Source: Streptomyces sp. NA04227
GTDB lineage: Bacteria; Actinomycetota; Actinomycetes; Streptomycetales; Streptomycetaceae
Length of the DNA stretch: 64,000 bases
Reading direction: 5' to 3'
Assembly: GCF_013364195.1 (NCBI RefSeq)
Contig: NZ_CP054918.1
Location: 1,911,001 to 1,975,000, forward strand
Both the position numbers and the translations under genes were made by a program. Under the pieces are notes generated by a model. The model saw only the letters and a program-made list of their open reading frames with translations. It had not been told where the DNA came from and searched no databases. This document shows, piece after piece, positions 29,227 through 38,378 of this stretch (its first letter is position 1; each line of letters opens with the position of its first letter).

Positions 29227-29257
29227 AACACGCATTACATAGTGAGTTCTGCGTGTT
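29227..29257. promoter_or_regulatory. Probable ROK operator between divergent genes
   Basis: AACACGCA and TGCGTGTT form perfect 8-bp inverted arms separated by 15 bp. Half-sites therefore repeat after 23 bp, about two helical turns. The element is centred in the 127-bp AT-richer intergenic region between the ROK regulator and the glucosidase/debranching pair, where an operator controlling both directions would be expected. Confidence 0.65.
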
Positions 29258-29332
29258 AAATGAGCGTAACTCTACGGTAGTTGCTGCCGAACCGGTTCGG
29301 CAGACAGCAGACGTCCTGGGGAGCGAACCCGC

Positions 29333-30892
29333 GTGGACCCTTCGACCCGGCTGGCCGCCAGGCCCAGCGCCTCGCCCACCGCTCATCCTCCCCCGTCCGC
29401 CGAGCGATGCCGCGAACAGCCGGGCCCGGCACGGCACTTCGCATACGACCGGACCGGCGACGCCGGGTCGCTGCACGTCACGGCGGCCCGCGTGCTGGAA
29501 GGAAACTGGACCGGAACATCGACGGTGCCCTCCCGGAGCCTGTATCCCCACCAGTGGTCCTGGGACTCGGCGTTCATCGCGGTGGGGCTGCGCCACCTCT
29601 CGCCCGCCCGGGCGCAGACGGAACTGCGCACCCTCCTCGACGCCCAGTGGGGCGACGGACGCCTGCCGCACATCGTGTTCAATCCGGCCGTCCCACTGGA
29701 CTCCTACTTCCCGAGCCCCGACTTCTGGCGCTCCTCGCGCGCGGGCCGTGCACGGGGAGCGCCGATCGCGGTGGAGACCTCCGGCCTGGTGCAGCCGCCG
29801 GTGCACGCGCTCGCCGCCTGGCTGGTGCACTGCGCCGACCCGGAGCTCTCCCGGGCCCGCGGCTTCCTGCCCGCCCTGCGGCCCCGGCTCACCGCCTGGC
29901 ACCGCTACCTGCGCGGGGCGCGCGACGCGGGCGGCCACGGCCTCGCCGCCGTGCTGCACCCCTGGGAACAGGGCATGGACAACAGCCCCTGCTGGGACGC
30001 GGCGCTGGCCCGGGTCGAGCCGGTCGACGCCGCCGCCTTCCGCCGCGCGGACCTCGACCACGGCGCCGCCCGGTCCCGGCCCACGGACCTGGACTACGGC
30101 CGCTACGTCCGGCTCGCCGCCGACTACCGCGACGGCCAATACGCCGACACCGCACGGGACTTCGGGGCCTTCGCCCTGGAGGACCCGGCCTTCAACGCCC
30201 TGCTGCTCGCCTCCGAACACGCCCTCGCGCGGATCGCCCACGCACTGGGCGACCTCGACGAGGCACGGGCCTGCGAAGAACGCGCGCGGCAGGGCACCCG
30301 GGCCCTGGTGGCGCGGTTGTGGTCCCCTCGGGCGGGCATCTTCCTCTGCCGCGACCTCGTCTCCGGCACCCTGGTCGGACAGCGCTCCGTCGCCGGTCTG
30401 GTCCCGCTGATCCTCCCCGGACTGCCGGAGCAGGTGACCGACGCGCTCGTAGGCACCCTCGGCGGACCGCACTTCGCACTCGGCGGGGCCGCCCGCCTGG
30501 TCCCCAGCTACGACCTGACCGGGCCCGCCTTCGACGCCCGCCGCTACTGGCGCGGACCGGCCTGGTTCAACACCGCCTGGCTGCTGGAGCGCGGACTGCG
30601 GGTCCAGGCCGCCCGCCGCCCAAGTGACGGCGGCTTCACGGCACTCGCGGACACCCTCGGCCACGCGGTGCGCACCCTCGCGCCCGCGACCGGCTTCGCG
30701 GAGTACGTGGACCCGTACACCGGCGAGGGGCTCGGGGCACGCGGCTTCGGCTGGACGGCGGCCCTGGCACTGGATCTTCTGCACGACGCCTCGGGCGACC
30801 GGGGCGGGGGCTTGTGCGGCGTCCCCCCGCACGGGGACGCCGCCGACGACGACAAAGACAAGAAGGACAAGGACGGGGACGAGGACACATGA
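29333..30892 (+). CDS. GH63-like glycoside hydrolase (glucosidase / mannosylglycerate hydrolase type)
   Basis: A 519-residue cytoplasmic (alpha/alpha)6-barrel protein. Diagnostic stretches are SRSLYPHQWSWDSAFIAVGL (about residue 66), RLPHIVFNPA (about 109), ETSGLVQPPVHALAAW (about 146), HPWEQGMDNSPCWDAAL (about 209), FNALLLASEHAL (about 285), YWRGPAWFNTAWLLERGL (about 404) and FAEYVDPYTGEGLGARGFGW (about 456). This set matches the GH63-type bacterial glucosidases and mannosylglycerate/glucosylglycerate hydrolases. WSWD and EQGMDNSP carry the likely catalytic acid. The last 30 residues are a Lys/Asp-rich tail. Its stop overlaps the next start (ATGA). The exact substrate is unproven; alpha-glucosides of compatible solutes or glycogen fragments are reasonable. 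Confidence 0.82.
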   Translation: MDPSTRLAARPSASPTAHPPPSAERCREQPGPARHFAYDRTGDAGSLHVTAARVLEGNWTGTSTVPSRSLYPHQWSWDSAFIAVGLRHLSPARAQTELRTLLDAQWGDGRLPHIVFNPAVPLDSYFPSPDFWRSSRAGRARGAPIAVETSGLVQPPVHALAAWLVHCADPELSRARGFLPALRPRLTAWHRYLRGARDAGGHGLAAVLHPWEQGMDNSPCWDAALARVEPVDAAAFRRADLDHGAARSRPTDLDYGRYVRLAADYRDGQYADTARDFGAFALEDPAFNALLLASEHALARIAHALGDLDEARACEERARQGTRALVARLWSPRAGIFLCRDLVSGTLVGQRSVAGLVPLILPGLPEQVTDALVGTLGGPHFALGGAARLVPSYDLTGPAFDARRYWRGPAWFNTAWLLERGLRVQAARRPSDGGFTALADTLGHAVRTLAPATGFAEYVDPYTGEGLGARGFGWTAALALDLLHDASGDRGGGLCGVPPHGDAADDDKDKKDKDGDEDT

Positions 30893-32829
30893 GCAGAGGA
30901 CTACGGCAGCAACTCCTGGTGCACAGCGGGACGTTCGCGGCGCTCGACGACAGCGGCGACATCGGCGGGAGCCACCCGCACGGCAGCCCGCCGGACGGGC
31001 TCTTCGTACGCGACGCGCGGCATCTGAGCCGCTGGCAGCTGACCGTGGACGGCGCCGTGCCGGAGGTGCTGAGCCCGCTGACCGGGGCCGCCCCGGCGCG
31101 GGCCGTCCTGGTGCCGCGCGGCGGCCGCCAGGAGCCGCCCGCGTACACCCTCTTCCGTGAACAGGCGGTCTGCGAGGGCGGGTTCACCGAACGACTGCGG
31201 GTCGTCTCCAACCGTCCCGTGCCGCTCGGCCTGCGCATCGAGCTGACCGTGGACGCCGACTTCACCGACCAGTTCGAGCTGCGCGCCGATCTGCGGACGT
31301 ACGCCAAGCCGGGCGCGGTACGCAGCCGCGAAGTCCTCGACGACGGCGTGGAGTTCGGCTACCGGCGCGGCGACTGGCACTCCGCCACCGTGGTCCACTG
31401 CGCCCCCGCCCCCGACGCCGTGACCCACACCGGCACCGGCGCCCGCCGCCTGCTCTGGCAGCTCGACCTCGCACCGCACGGCGAGCAGGAACTGCTGCTG
31501 CGCGTACTGGCCCGGCCACACGGCGGCCAGACCCCCGCCGTCCCCGCCACACCCGACCTCGCCGCAGCCCAACTCGCCGACGTCGAAGGCGAGTTCACCG
31601 AGGGCGTCGAACTGCCCGCCTGGCCGGACCTGGCCGCCGCCTGCACCCGGGGCCTCGCCGACCTGGCGGTGCTCCGGGTCCCGGCGCTCGGCCCCGACGG
31701 CGAGACCTTACGCGTACCCGCCGCCGGAGTTCCCTGGTTCTTCGCCCTGCTCGGCCGCGACGCCCTGCTGACCTCGCTGTTCGCACTGCCCTACCGGCCC
31801 GCCCTGGCCGCCGCCACGCTGCCCGCCCTCGCCGCGGCCCAGGCCACCCGCAGCGAGAGGGCCGCCGTGGCACAGCCCGGCAAGATCGTGCACGAGGTAC
31901 GGCACGGCGAACTCGCCCACTTCGGCCAGGTCCCGTACGGCCGTTACTACGGCAGCGTCGACGCCACCCCGCTCTTCCTGGTCCTGCTCGGCACCTACAC
32001 CGAACTGACCGGCGACACCGCGCTCGCCCGCCGCCTGGAGCCGCACGCCCGCGCCGCCGTGACCTGGATGCTCGACCACGGCGGCCTCACCTCCCGCGGC
32101 TATCTCGTCTACCGCGCCGACGAGGGCGGCCTGGCCAACCAGAACTGGAAGGACTCCCCCGGCGCTATCTGTTCCGCCGACGGCGAGCGCCCCACCGGCC
32201 CGGTCACCGCGGCCGCCGCACAGGGCTACGCGTACGACGCCCTCTGCCGCACCGCGGGACTCGCCCGCACCGTGTGGCAGGACCCCGTCTACAGTGCCCA
32301 ACTCGCCCGCAGTGCAACCGACTTGCGCGAGCGCTTCCAGCGCGACTTCTGGATGGAGGAGAGCGGCTTCCCGGCGCTGGCACTGGACGCCGACGGCCGC
32401 CAGTACGACGCGCTCGCCTCGGACGCGGGCCATCTGCTGTGGTCGGGGCTGCTCGACAAGGAATACGGCGAGACCGTGGGCCGCCGACTCCTGGAAGAGG
32501 ACTTCTTCTCCGGCTGGGGCGTGCGCACACTCGCCGCGGGCCAGGGCGCCTACCACCCGCTCTCCTACCACCGCGGCTCCGTCTGGCCGCACGACAACGC
32601 CGTGATCGCGCTCGGCCTGGCCCGCTACGGGCTGCACGACGAGGCCACGGCCGTCGCCACGGCCCTCGTCGAGGCGGCGGCGACCAACGACCGCCGCCTG
32701 CCCGAGGTCATCGCCGGCTACTCCCGGGCGAGTCACTCGGTACCCGTGCCCTATCCGCACGCCTGCGTACGCGAGTCCTGCTCGGCGGCCGCTCCGCTGG
32801 CGCTGCTCAGCGCCGTGGGAGGTGTGTGA
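30889..32829 (+). CDS. Glycogen-debranching-type glycoside hydrolase
   Basis: A 646-residue protein. The N-terminal domain (PDGLFVRDARHLSRWQLTVD, FREQAVCEGGFTERLRVVSN, about residues 40-220) is the glycogen debranching enzyme N-terminal beta domain. It is followed by an (alpha/alpha)6 barrel of the amylo-alpha-1,6-glucosidase type: VPWFFALLGRDALLTSLFAL (about 280), GKIVHEVRHGELAHFGQVPY (about 330), DATPLFLVLLGTYTELTG, LANQNWKDSPGAI (about 416) and SYHRGSVWPHDNAVIALGL (about 562). WKDSP and the HGE region hold the likely catalytic acids. It is translationally coupled to the GH63-like enzyme, so the two probably act on one branched or capped glucan/glycoside pool inside the cell. Confidence 0.83.
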   Translation: MSRGLRQQLLVHSGTFAALDDSGDIGGSHPHGSPPDGLFVRDARHLSRWQLTVDGAVPEVLSPLTGAAPARAVLVPRGGRQEPPAYTLFREQAVCEGGFTERLRVVSNRPVPLGLRIELTVDADFTDQFELRADLRTYAKPGAVRSREVLDDGVEFGYRRGDWHSATVVHCAPAPDAVTHTGTGARRLLWQLDLAPHGEQELLLRVLARPHGGQTPAVPATPDLAAAQLADVEGEFTEGVELPAWPDLAAACTRGLADLAVLRVPALGPDGETLRVPAAGVPWFFALLGRDALLTSLFALPYRPALAAATLPALAAAQATRSERAAVAQPGKIVHEVRHGELAHFGQVPYGRYYGSVDATPLFLVLLGTYTELTGDTALARRLEPHARAAVTWMLDHGGLTSRGYLVYRADEGGLANQNWKDSPGAICSADGERPTGPVTAAAAQGYAYDALCRTAGLARTVWQDPVYSAQLARSATDLRERFQRDFWMEESGFPALALDADGRQYDALASDAGHLLWSGLLDKEYGETVGRRLLEEDFFSGWGVRTLAAGQGAYHPLSYHRGSVWPHDNAVIALGLARYGLHDEATAVATALVEAAATNDRRLPEVIAGYSRASHSVPVPYPHACVRESCSAAAPLALLSAVGGV

Positions 32830-33041
32830 CTTCCCTGCCCGCTCAGGGAGTTGGCGGGGATACGGGCGTGCCGGGTGCACGGGGCGAGAGTTCGCCTGCC
32901 GCGCCCGGACGGCAGGCGAACCGGGGACCTGAGTAGGTACCCGGCCGCCCGCTGAGTATCCGCACCGATGCCGGTGGCGCGGCGCCCTCGGAGACTGGCA
33001 GCACCGCCCCGGACGGGGGCCGAAGCCGGAGGGCGTACGCG

Positions 33042-33476
33042 ATGTTCGGACCACCGCAACACCCGTACAACGGGCCGCAGTTCGTCACCGGGCCGGTACC
33101 GCCGCACTCGCCCGGGCCGGGCCCGGGGCCCGCGCCGCACCGGCCCTGGACGCCGCCCGTGGCACGGCCCCACAGCACGGCATCCGCACTCGCCGTCGCG
33201 TTCTGGCTCCTGACCGCGCTCTCGCTCGGCTGGCTGATCTTCTGCGCCCTGAACATCGCCTTCTGGGCGGTCATCGCGGGCGGCAACCCGCTGCCGCTCT
33301 TCCTGCTGCCGGGCGGTGCGCTGGCCGCCGTGGTGGCGGTCGTCGCCGCACTCAACGCCTTTCTCGTGGCCACGGACCTGCCGAAGCCGATCCGGCTCGC
33401 GGTCCTCGGCGCGGTGGCCTTCCCGGCGCCGATGGCCGGTGCGCTCTACACGCTGTACTGGATCGGCGGCATCTGA
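33042..33476 (+). CDS. Small Pro-rich membrane protein
   Basis: A 144-residue protein, family not recognised. The N-terminal 45 residues are Pro/Gly/His-rich and cytoplasmic-looking (MFGPPQHPYNGPQFVTGPV). Three hydrophobic segments follow: ALAVAFWLLTALSLGWLIFC (about 49-68), a Leu/Ala/Val-rich segment from PLPLFLLPGGALAAVVAVV (about 83-105) and LAVLGAVAFPAPMAGALYTL (about 117-137). It is therefore an integral membrane protein. GGAGGG stands 9 nt before ATG 33042. It lies alone between the debranching enzyme and an aldo/keto reductase. Similar Pro-rich-tail membrane proteins are frequent in Streptomyces and have no assigned function. Confidence 0.72.
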   Translation: MFGPPQHPYNGPQFVTGPVPPHSPGPGPGPAPHRPWTPPVARPHSTASALAVAFWLLTALSLGWLIFCALNIAFWAVIAGGNPLPLFLLPGGALAAVVAVVAALNAFLVATDLPKPIRLAVLGAVAFPAPMAGALYTLYWIGGI

Positions 33477-33573
33477 GGCGGCGGACAGCTCACCCGCGCA
33501 CGGCCGCGCGTAGCCTGCCAGCCTGAGGAACGCGCGAAGCCGGACGAGGTACGCACAGGAGGAACCGTCCACC

Positions 33574-34551
33574 ATGGTCGAACGACAGTTGTCCGGAGCC
33601 AGGGTGCCGAAGGGGATCGGGTTCGGGCTGGCCGCGGTGGGGCGGCCCGGGTACATCAACCTCGGCCGGGAGCGGGATCTGCCCGCCGACCGCGGGGTGG
33701 ACGCGATGCGCGCACGGGCGCACGAACTGCTCGACCACGCCTACGACCACGGCGTGCGCTATTTCGACGCGGCACGCTCCTACGGCCGGGCCGAGGAGTT
33801 CCTGGCGCAGTGGCTGCACGCGGGCCCGCGGCGGCCGGACGTCGTGGTCGGCAGCAAGTGGGGCTACACCTACACCGCCGACTGGCAGGTCCGAGCCGAG
33901 GTCCATGAGGTCAAGGACCATGGTGTGGCCGCCTTCGACCGTCAGCTCCCGCAGACCCGGCAACTGCTCGGCGACCACCTGGACCTCTACCAGGTGCACT
34001 CGGTCACCCCGGACAGTCCCGCCCTCCTCGACACGACCTTGCACCGGCGCCTCGCCGCACTGGCCGCCGAAGGCGTCGTGATCGGGCTGTCCACCAGCGG
34101 TCCACGGCAGCACGAGGCGATCCGCGCGGCCCTTGCCATCACCGTCGACGGCGAGCCCCTCTTCCGGACGGTTCAGGCCACCTGGAACCTCCTGGAGCCG
34201 TCCGCCGGACCGGCCCTCGCCGAGGCCCACGCCGCCGGCCGCGACGTCATCGTGAAGGAAGCCCTGGCCAACGGCCGCCTCGCGCACCCCGCTCCGGCCG
34301 TCGAGGCCCGACTCGCGCCCCTCGCCGAGCGAACGGGCTCCTCGTACGACGCCCTCGCCCTCGCCGCCGCCCTCCACCAGCCCTGGGCCCGGTCCGTGCT
34401 CTCCGGTGCGGCCACCACCGCCCAGCTCGCCGCCAACCTCCGTGCCGCCGAGGTCCGTCTCTCGTCCGACGAACTCGCCGATCTCGTCGCGGAGTTGGCT
34501 GTGCTCCCGGAGACGTACTGGTCCGAGCGCTCCGGGCTGGCCTGGAGTTAG
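33574..34551 (+). CDS. Aldo/keto reductase
   Basis: A 325-residue NADPH-dependent TIM-barrel reductase. The catalytic tetrad is visible: Asp and Tyr in YFDAARSYGRAEEFLAQWL (about residues 65-71), Lys in VVVGSKWGYTY (about 93) and His in YQVHSVTPDSP (about 139). The C-terminal cofactor segment includes SVLSGAATTAQLAANLRAAE. The subgroup resembles the broad D-threo-aldose/pyridoxal-type AKRs, so the substrate cannot be named. AGGAGG lies about 12 nt before ATG 33574. It is convergent with the dihydrouridine synthase gene with only 73 bp between them, where no clear terminator was seen. Confidence 0.88.
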   Translation: MVERQLSGARVPKGIGFGLAAVGRPGYINLGRERDLPADRGVDAMRARAHELLDHAYDHGVRYFDAARSYGRAEEFLAQWLHAGPRRPDVVVGSKWGYTYTADWQVRAEVHEVKDHGVAAFDRQLPQTRQLLGDHLDLYQVHSVTPDSPALLDTTLHRRLAALAAEGVVIGLSTSGPRQHEAIRAALAITVDGEPLFRTVQATWNLLEPSAGPALAEAHAAGRDVIVKEALANGRLAHPAPAVEARLAPLAERTGSSYDALALAAALHQPWARSVLSGAATTAQLAANLRAAEVRLSSDELADLVAELAVLPETYWSERSGLAWS

Positions 34552-34624
34552 GCCGTGTCCGCAAAGTCCCGCCTGGCACGCACTCTCGCCGCACCGGCCG
34601 AACTCCCGGCCCCCGCAGAGCGGT

Positions 34625-35839
34625 TCAGCCGCCGGAGGTGTCCAGCTCCGCGTCCTCGCCCACCCCGGCGCAGTCGTACGGGTCCTTCAGCCAGCCCTCG
34701 GGCAGGACCACCCGGTTGTTGCCGGAGGTGCGGCCGCGCGGGCCGTCCGCGCCGACGGGCCAGGGCTGGTCGAGGTTCAACTCGTCCAGTCCGGCCCGGA
34801 GTTCGTCCAGCGAGGAGGTGACGGCGAGACGGCGCCGCAGCTCGGAGCCGACCGCGAAGCCCTTGAGGTACCAGGCGACGTGCTTGCGGAAGTCGATCAC
34901 GCCACGCGCCTCGTCACCGATCCACTCGCCGAGCAGCGCGGCGTGCCGCAGCATCACGCCGCGCACCTGCCGCAGCGTCGGCGCCGCCGGACGGCCGCCC
35001 CCGTCGAGTACCGCGACCAGGTCGGCGAAGAGCCACGGCCTGCCGAGGCAGCCGCGGCCCACCACCACACCGTCGCAGCCGGTCTCGCGCATCATGCGCA
35101 CGGCGTCCTCGGCGGACCAGATGTCGCCGTTGCCGAGCACCGGAACCTCCGGCACATGCTCCTTGAGCCGGGCGATCGCCTCCCAGTCGGCGGTGCCGCC
35201 GTAGTGCTGGGCGGCGGTGCGGCCGTGCAGGGCGATCGCGGTCACCCCCTCCTCGACGGCGATACGGCCCGCGTCCAGATAGGTCAGGTGGTCGTCGTCG
35301 ATGCCCTTGCGCATCTTCATCGTGACCGGCAGCTCCCCCGCGCCCGAGACGGCCTCGCGCAGGATCGAGCGCAGCAGATTGCGCTTGTACGGCAGCGCGG
35401 AGCCACCGCCCTTGCGGGTCACCTTGGGCACCGGGCACCCGAAGTTGAGGTCGATGTGGTCGGCGAGACCCTCTTCCGCGATCATGCGGACGGCCTTGCC
35501 GACGGTGACCGGGTCCACTCCGTACAGCTGAATGGAGCGGGGCTGCTCCTCGGCGTCGAAGTGGATGAGCTGCATCGTCTTCTCGTTGCGCTCCACCAGC
35601 GCCCGCGTCGTGATCATCTCGCTCACGAAAAGACCCTTGTGCGCCGTGCCCGCCGGGACGGGCGTGGCCGGGACCGGCGCGGCCTCGGTGGCCTCGTCCG
35701 GCCATCCGCGCCCCTGCGCGAAGGAACGGCACAGCGTCCTGAAGGGTGCGTTGGTGATGCCCGCCATGGGGGCGAGCACGACCGGCGGCGTGACCAGGTG
35801 CGGACCGATCGTGAGCGGCTTCAGGGCGGTGGAGGACAT
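34625..35839 (-). CDS. dusB: tRNA-dihydrouridine synthase
   Basis: A roughly 404-residue FMN enzyme reducing specific uridines in tRNA D-loops using NADPH. Motifs are VLAPMAGITNAPFRTLCRSF (FMN/phosphate binding), IDLNFGCPVPKVTRKGGGSA with the catalytic cysteine (about residue 118), MKMRKGIDDDHLTYL, ALHGRTAAQHYGGTADW and VPVLGNGDIWSAEDAVRMM. The C-terminal helical tRNA-binding domain is present. A 15-residue Pro/Ala insert between the CRSF and SEMI motifs is usual in actinobacteria. ATG 35839 is preferred because GGG of the ribosome site is 8 nt away; upstream ATGs at 35845 and 35863 are also in frame. B-type assignment is by overall similarity only. Confidence 0.9.
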   Translation of the reverse strand: MSSTALKPLTIGPHLVTPPVVLAPMAGITNAPFRTLCRSFAQGRGWPDEATEAAPVPATPVPAGTAHKGLFVSEMITTRALVERNEKTMQLIHFDAEEQPRSIQLYGVDPVTVGKAVRMIAEEGLADHIDLNFGCPVPKVTRKGGGSALPYKRNLLRSILREAVSGAGELPVTMKMRKGIDDDHLTYLDAGRIAVEEGVTAIALHGRTAAQHYGGTADWEAIARLKEHVPEVPVLGNGDIWSAEDAVRMMRETGCDGVVVGRGCLGRPWLFADLVAVLDGGGRPAAPTLRQVRGVMLRHAALLGEWIGDEARGVIDFRKHVAWYLKGFAVGSELRRRLAVTSSLDELRAGLDELNLDQPWPVGADGPRGRTSGNNRVVLPEGWLKDPYDCAGVGEDAELDTSGG

Positions 35840-35936
35840 GGGCATTGCCCTATTTTCACGCATGAGGGCGCGTGGGCCAAAGTCGTCGGGGGCCTCCCGC
35901 TATCGCTGCGCTGCGTAGCGGCCCGGACACACCGAG

Positions 35937-35974
35937 GCCCCGCCGTTCTCCGCTGCGGCGGCGGACGGCGGGGC
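35937..35974 (-). terminator. Terminator after the DUF397 gene
   Basis: GCCCCGCCG pairs with CGGCGGGGC around a GC-rich loop, and an outer CACACC/GGTGTG pair lengthens the stem. It lies 17 bp past the stop of the minus-strand DUF397 gene. Confidence 0.6.
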
Positions 35975-35990
35975 TCCTGGGTGTGCGGAG

Positions 35991-36200
35991 TCAGGCGGAG
36001 AATTCGCCGGACCGGACGGCGCCTACGAACGTCGACCACGGAGCGGAACCGAAGATCAGCGCAGGACCGTCGGCCGCCTTCGAGTCACGTACGGGAACGG
36101 CACCGGGGAAGTCGGCGGCGACCTCAACACACTGCCCGCCGTCCGCGTTGCTATAGGAGCTCTTGCGCCATGCGGCGACGCTCAGGTCGATGGTTCGCAC
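35991..36200 (-). CDS. DUF397 protein
   Basis: A 69-residue protein typical of DUF397: WRKSSYSNADGGQCVEVAAD, PVRDSKAADGPALIF and WSTFVGAVRSGEF. These small proteins are abundant in Streptomyces and nearly always sit next to an XRE/DUF5753 regulator, as here; several such pairs affect development and antibiotic production. The start at ATG 36200 lies 19 nt inside the end of the upstream regulator gene, so translation is coupled. It probably acts as the regulator's partner or antagonist, in toxin-antitoxin-like fashion, but that is inference from the family. Confidence 0.92.
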   Translation of the reverse strand: MRTIDLSVAAWRKSSYSNADGGQCVEVAADFPGAVPVRDSKAADGPALIFGSAPWSTFVGAVRSGEFSA

Positions 36201-37021
36201 CGTGCTTCCTCCAACGTCTGCAAGATGACCTTCTTCGACTCCGCCGGGGACAGAGTCATGTCGCGCACCGCATCATACGCGCGCTGCAATCGCTCAACTC
36301 GGCTGGTTTCCTCGATGAGTTCGTTGTGAGCGTAGTCCTCCACGTACGCCACCGTACGGCCGTCTACGAGCCGCAGGAACATCACATCGGTGTTCATCAG
36401 GCGGTGCAACCCCGCCCCCTGCGGGAGCACTTGGAGCGCGACATTCGGGCGCTCCGCCGAATCGGCCAGAAATTCAAGCTGCGCCTGCCACGCCTCGGCG
36501 TCACGCAACGGAGTTCGTAGCACCGCCTCGGACAGGATCGCGCGGAAGTGAGCGGCATCCGTCCCACTCAAGATCGCTTGTCGGCTGAGGCGCGCTTCCA
36601 CCTGCTGCTGTAGCTCCTCGCCGGCCAGGCCGCCCGCCGCTAGATACTCCTCGGCGTACCCACCCGTCTGGAGCAAACCCGATGGAGCACTCACCGCGTA
36701 ATGCCACAGGGTCAGCGCGTTGGCTTCCATCGACATGTACCGCTGGTAGCGCTCCCGGAACTGGCTGGGGTCGCGCTTGGCCAGATCCCAGAGGATCAAG
36801 AGGTGTGTGGCGCCGTAGTAGTTGTCGAGCGCTCGGGCGAGTTCGGGGCCTCCCACCGTCTTACCGTGTTCCATATGGCCGAGGTGGCTGTGATCGGTGT
36901 GCACGATCTCGCCCAGCGCCCGGAGGGTAATACCTTTTCGCTCTCTGAGCGTCCTCAACTCCTCGGCGTAGCGCTCCCTCGGAGTCTGGCTCTCGCCGGA
37001 CAGCGGCTTCCGTGGTGGCAT
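36182..37021 (-). CDS. XRE-family regulator with DUF5753 sensor domain
   Basis: A 279-residue regulator. The N-terminal helix-turn-helix (YAEELRTLRERKGITLRALG, EIVHTDHSHLGHMEHGK, about residues 18-55) is followed by a DUF5753 domain with its usual landmarks: SMEANALTLWHYAVSAPSGL, LQTGGYAEEYLAA, RLSRQAIL, VLPQGAGLHRLMNTDVMFLR and VAYVEDYAHNELIEETSRVE. GGAGGCGAC directly precedes ATG 37021. It forms an overlapping pair with DUF397 downstream. The regulon is unknown, and members of this family are typically pleiotropic and paralogous within a genome. Confidence 0.92.
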   Translation of the reverse strand: MPPRKPLSGESQTPRERYAEELRTLRERKGITLRALGEIVHTDHSHLGHMEHGKTVGGPELARALDNYYGATHLLILWDLAKRDPSQFRERYQRYMSMEANALTLWHYAVSAPSGLLQTGGYAEEYLAAGGLAGEELQQQVEARLSRQAILSGTDAAHFRAILSEAVLRTPLRDAEAWQAQLEFLADSAERPNVALQVLPQGAGLHRLMNTDVMFLRLVDGRTVAYVEDYAHNELIEETSRVERLQRAYDAVRDMTLSPAESKKVILQTLEEARCEPST

Positions 37022-37279
37022 GTCGCCTCCCTCTGGGCTTCGCTGGGCAGACGCGCCCCGCCCGTGGCGCTCGGGCAGCCCACGGCACGGAACAGCCGCC
37101 GGGGACTGCGTTTCCGTAACCATAACCACACGGAAAGTAGTCACGTGGGTGAACTCCGTTACTGGGGAGGAGAGATGACGGATCACAGCCCGGCACTGCC
37201 GGAGAGACACGGAGAGGTCCGGCACCGACGCTGATCGGTACCGGACCCCATCCGTCTCACGCATCCCGCACAGCGGGTC

Positions 37280-38098
37280 CTACCAGATCGACTCGACCCA
37301 CTCCGGGTGGTCGATGAACGGGTTCCGGTTGTGCTGGAACTGGTCGAAGATGACCTCGTTGCGGTTCTTCTCGAAGTCGCTCGGCGGGTCCTCCTGGCTC
37401 CACTGCTTCAGCACCGAGAGCTTGCCGATGTACGGGGCGGAGCCGTTGTCGACCTGCTCGTTGGGCTCCAGGTCGGCGAAGCCGTCGTCGCCGTCGTAGC
37501 GGACGGCCATGTAGAGGATCATGCGGGCGACGTCGCCCTTGTCCTCGTCACGCGGCTCGAAGGAGTCGCCGTCCGTGAGGCTGCCGGGCGCCTGGTCGAC
37601 CGGGCTGCCGCCGTTGTCGAAGTCCTTGTTGCCGCGGGTGCTGTTGACCGTGACATCGGTCGGGCGCAGGTGGTGGATGTCGGTGCCGGGACCGGTGGAG
37701 GTGCCGAAGTCGCCGTGGCTCTTGGCCCAGACGTGCTCGCGGTTCCAGTCGTCGGCGTCTCCGCCGTTGGAGTCCTTGCTCTGCGAGGCGCCGCTGTAGA
37801 GAAGGATCACGTTGGAGGAGTTCTGCGGGTCCTCGTCGGTGGCCTTGAGCGCGTCCCAGACCTGGTCGTAGGAGAGCTTGCTCTGCTCGCTGATGATGCC
37901 GTGCAGGGCGCTCTTGAGCTCCTGGCCCGTCTTGCCGATCGCGCCCTCGTAGTACGTGTCGTCGTAGGCGGTGACGGCGGTGTGGGGGACGGCGCGGTCG
38001 GCGGGCGTGACCGCGACGGAGGGCAGCGAACCGGCGGCCGCCGCGGCGAGGGCGACGGCGGAGACCAGCGCGGCGCGCGATATTCGGGACTTGTCCAC
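37280..38098 (-). CDS. Secreted endonuclease I-family nuclease
   Basis: A 272-residue exported nuclease. The signal peptide is SRISRAALVSAVALAAAAAG with cleavage near SVAVTPA. The endonuclease I (EndA/NucM) domain carries the catalytic stretch WNREHVWAKSHGDFG (His-Asn type), followed by TDIHHLRPTDVTVNSTRGNK with metal ligands, and ARMILYMAVRYDGDDG. These enzymes cut DNA and RNA non-specifically outside the cell for nutrient recovery. GGAGAGG lies 8 nt before GTG 38098; a longer upstream frame is untranslated leader. It stands alone, convergent with nothing closer than the XRE gene. Confidence 0.9.
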   Translation of the reverse strand: MDKSRISRAALVSAVALAAAAAGSLPSVAVTPADRAVPHTAVTAYDDTYYEGAIGKTGQELKSALHGIISEQSKLSYDQVWDALKATDEDPQNSSNVILLYSGASQSKDSNGGDADDWNREHVWAKSHGDFGTSTGPGTDIHHLRPTDVTVNSTRGNKDFDNGGSPVDQAPGSLTDGDSFEPRDEDKGDVARMILYMAVRYDGDDGFADLEPNEQVDNGSAPYIGKLSVLKQWSQEDPPSDFEKNRNEVIFDQFQHNRNPFIDHPEWVESIW

Positions 38099-38378
38099 GG
38101 AAGATTCCTCTCCCCGGAAGAGATGACACCTGCCGCTGGGAAGTGGGGGGCGGCATGTGTGGACCGGCCGACTGCCGGGCCTCAACGAGCGTGACACCAC
38201 CCGCCGTTGGACTCAAGGGCAAAGTCGCAGGTGGCCGCGCGTAGACCCGTTATTTCCCACTGAAGCCGGGCAACCGTCGGCACCCGTCCGGCTGTTGTAC
38301 ACCTGGCGGCCCGACTCCGGCCGGAGCAAGGCCAGTCGGTGAAGTAAGGGCCGGACGCTCGTCAACGGACAGTGGTTC
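38099..38378. other. Gene-free region upstream of the nuclease gene
   Basis: With the adjoining tandem repeat this forms a 326-bp gap. No credible gene is visible. It should carry the nuclease promoter (minus strand), but I could not identify its boxes with confidence. Confidence 0.4.
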
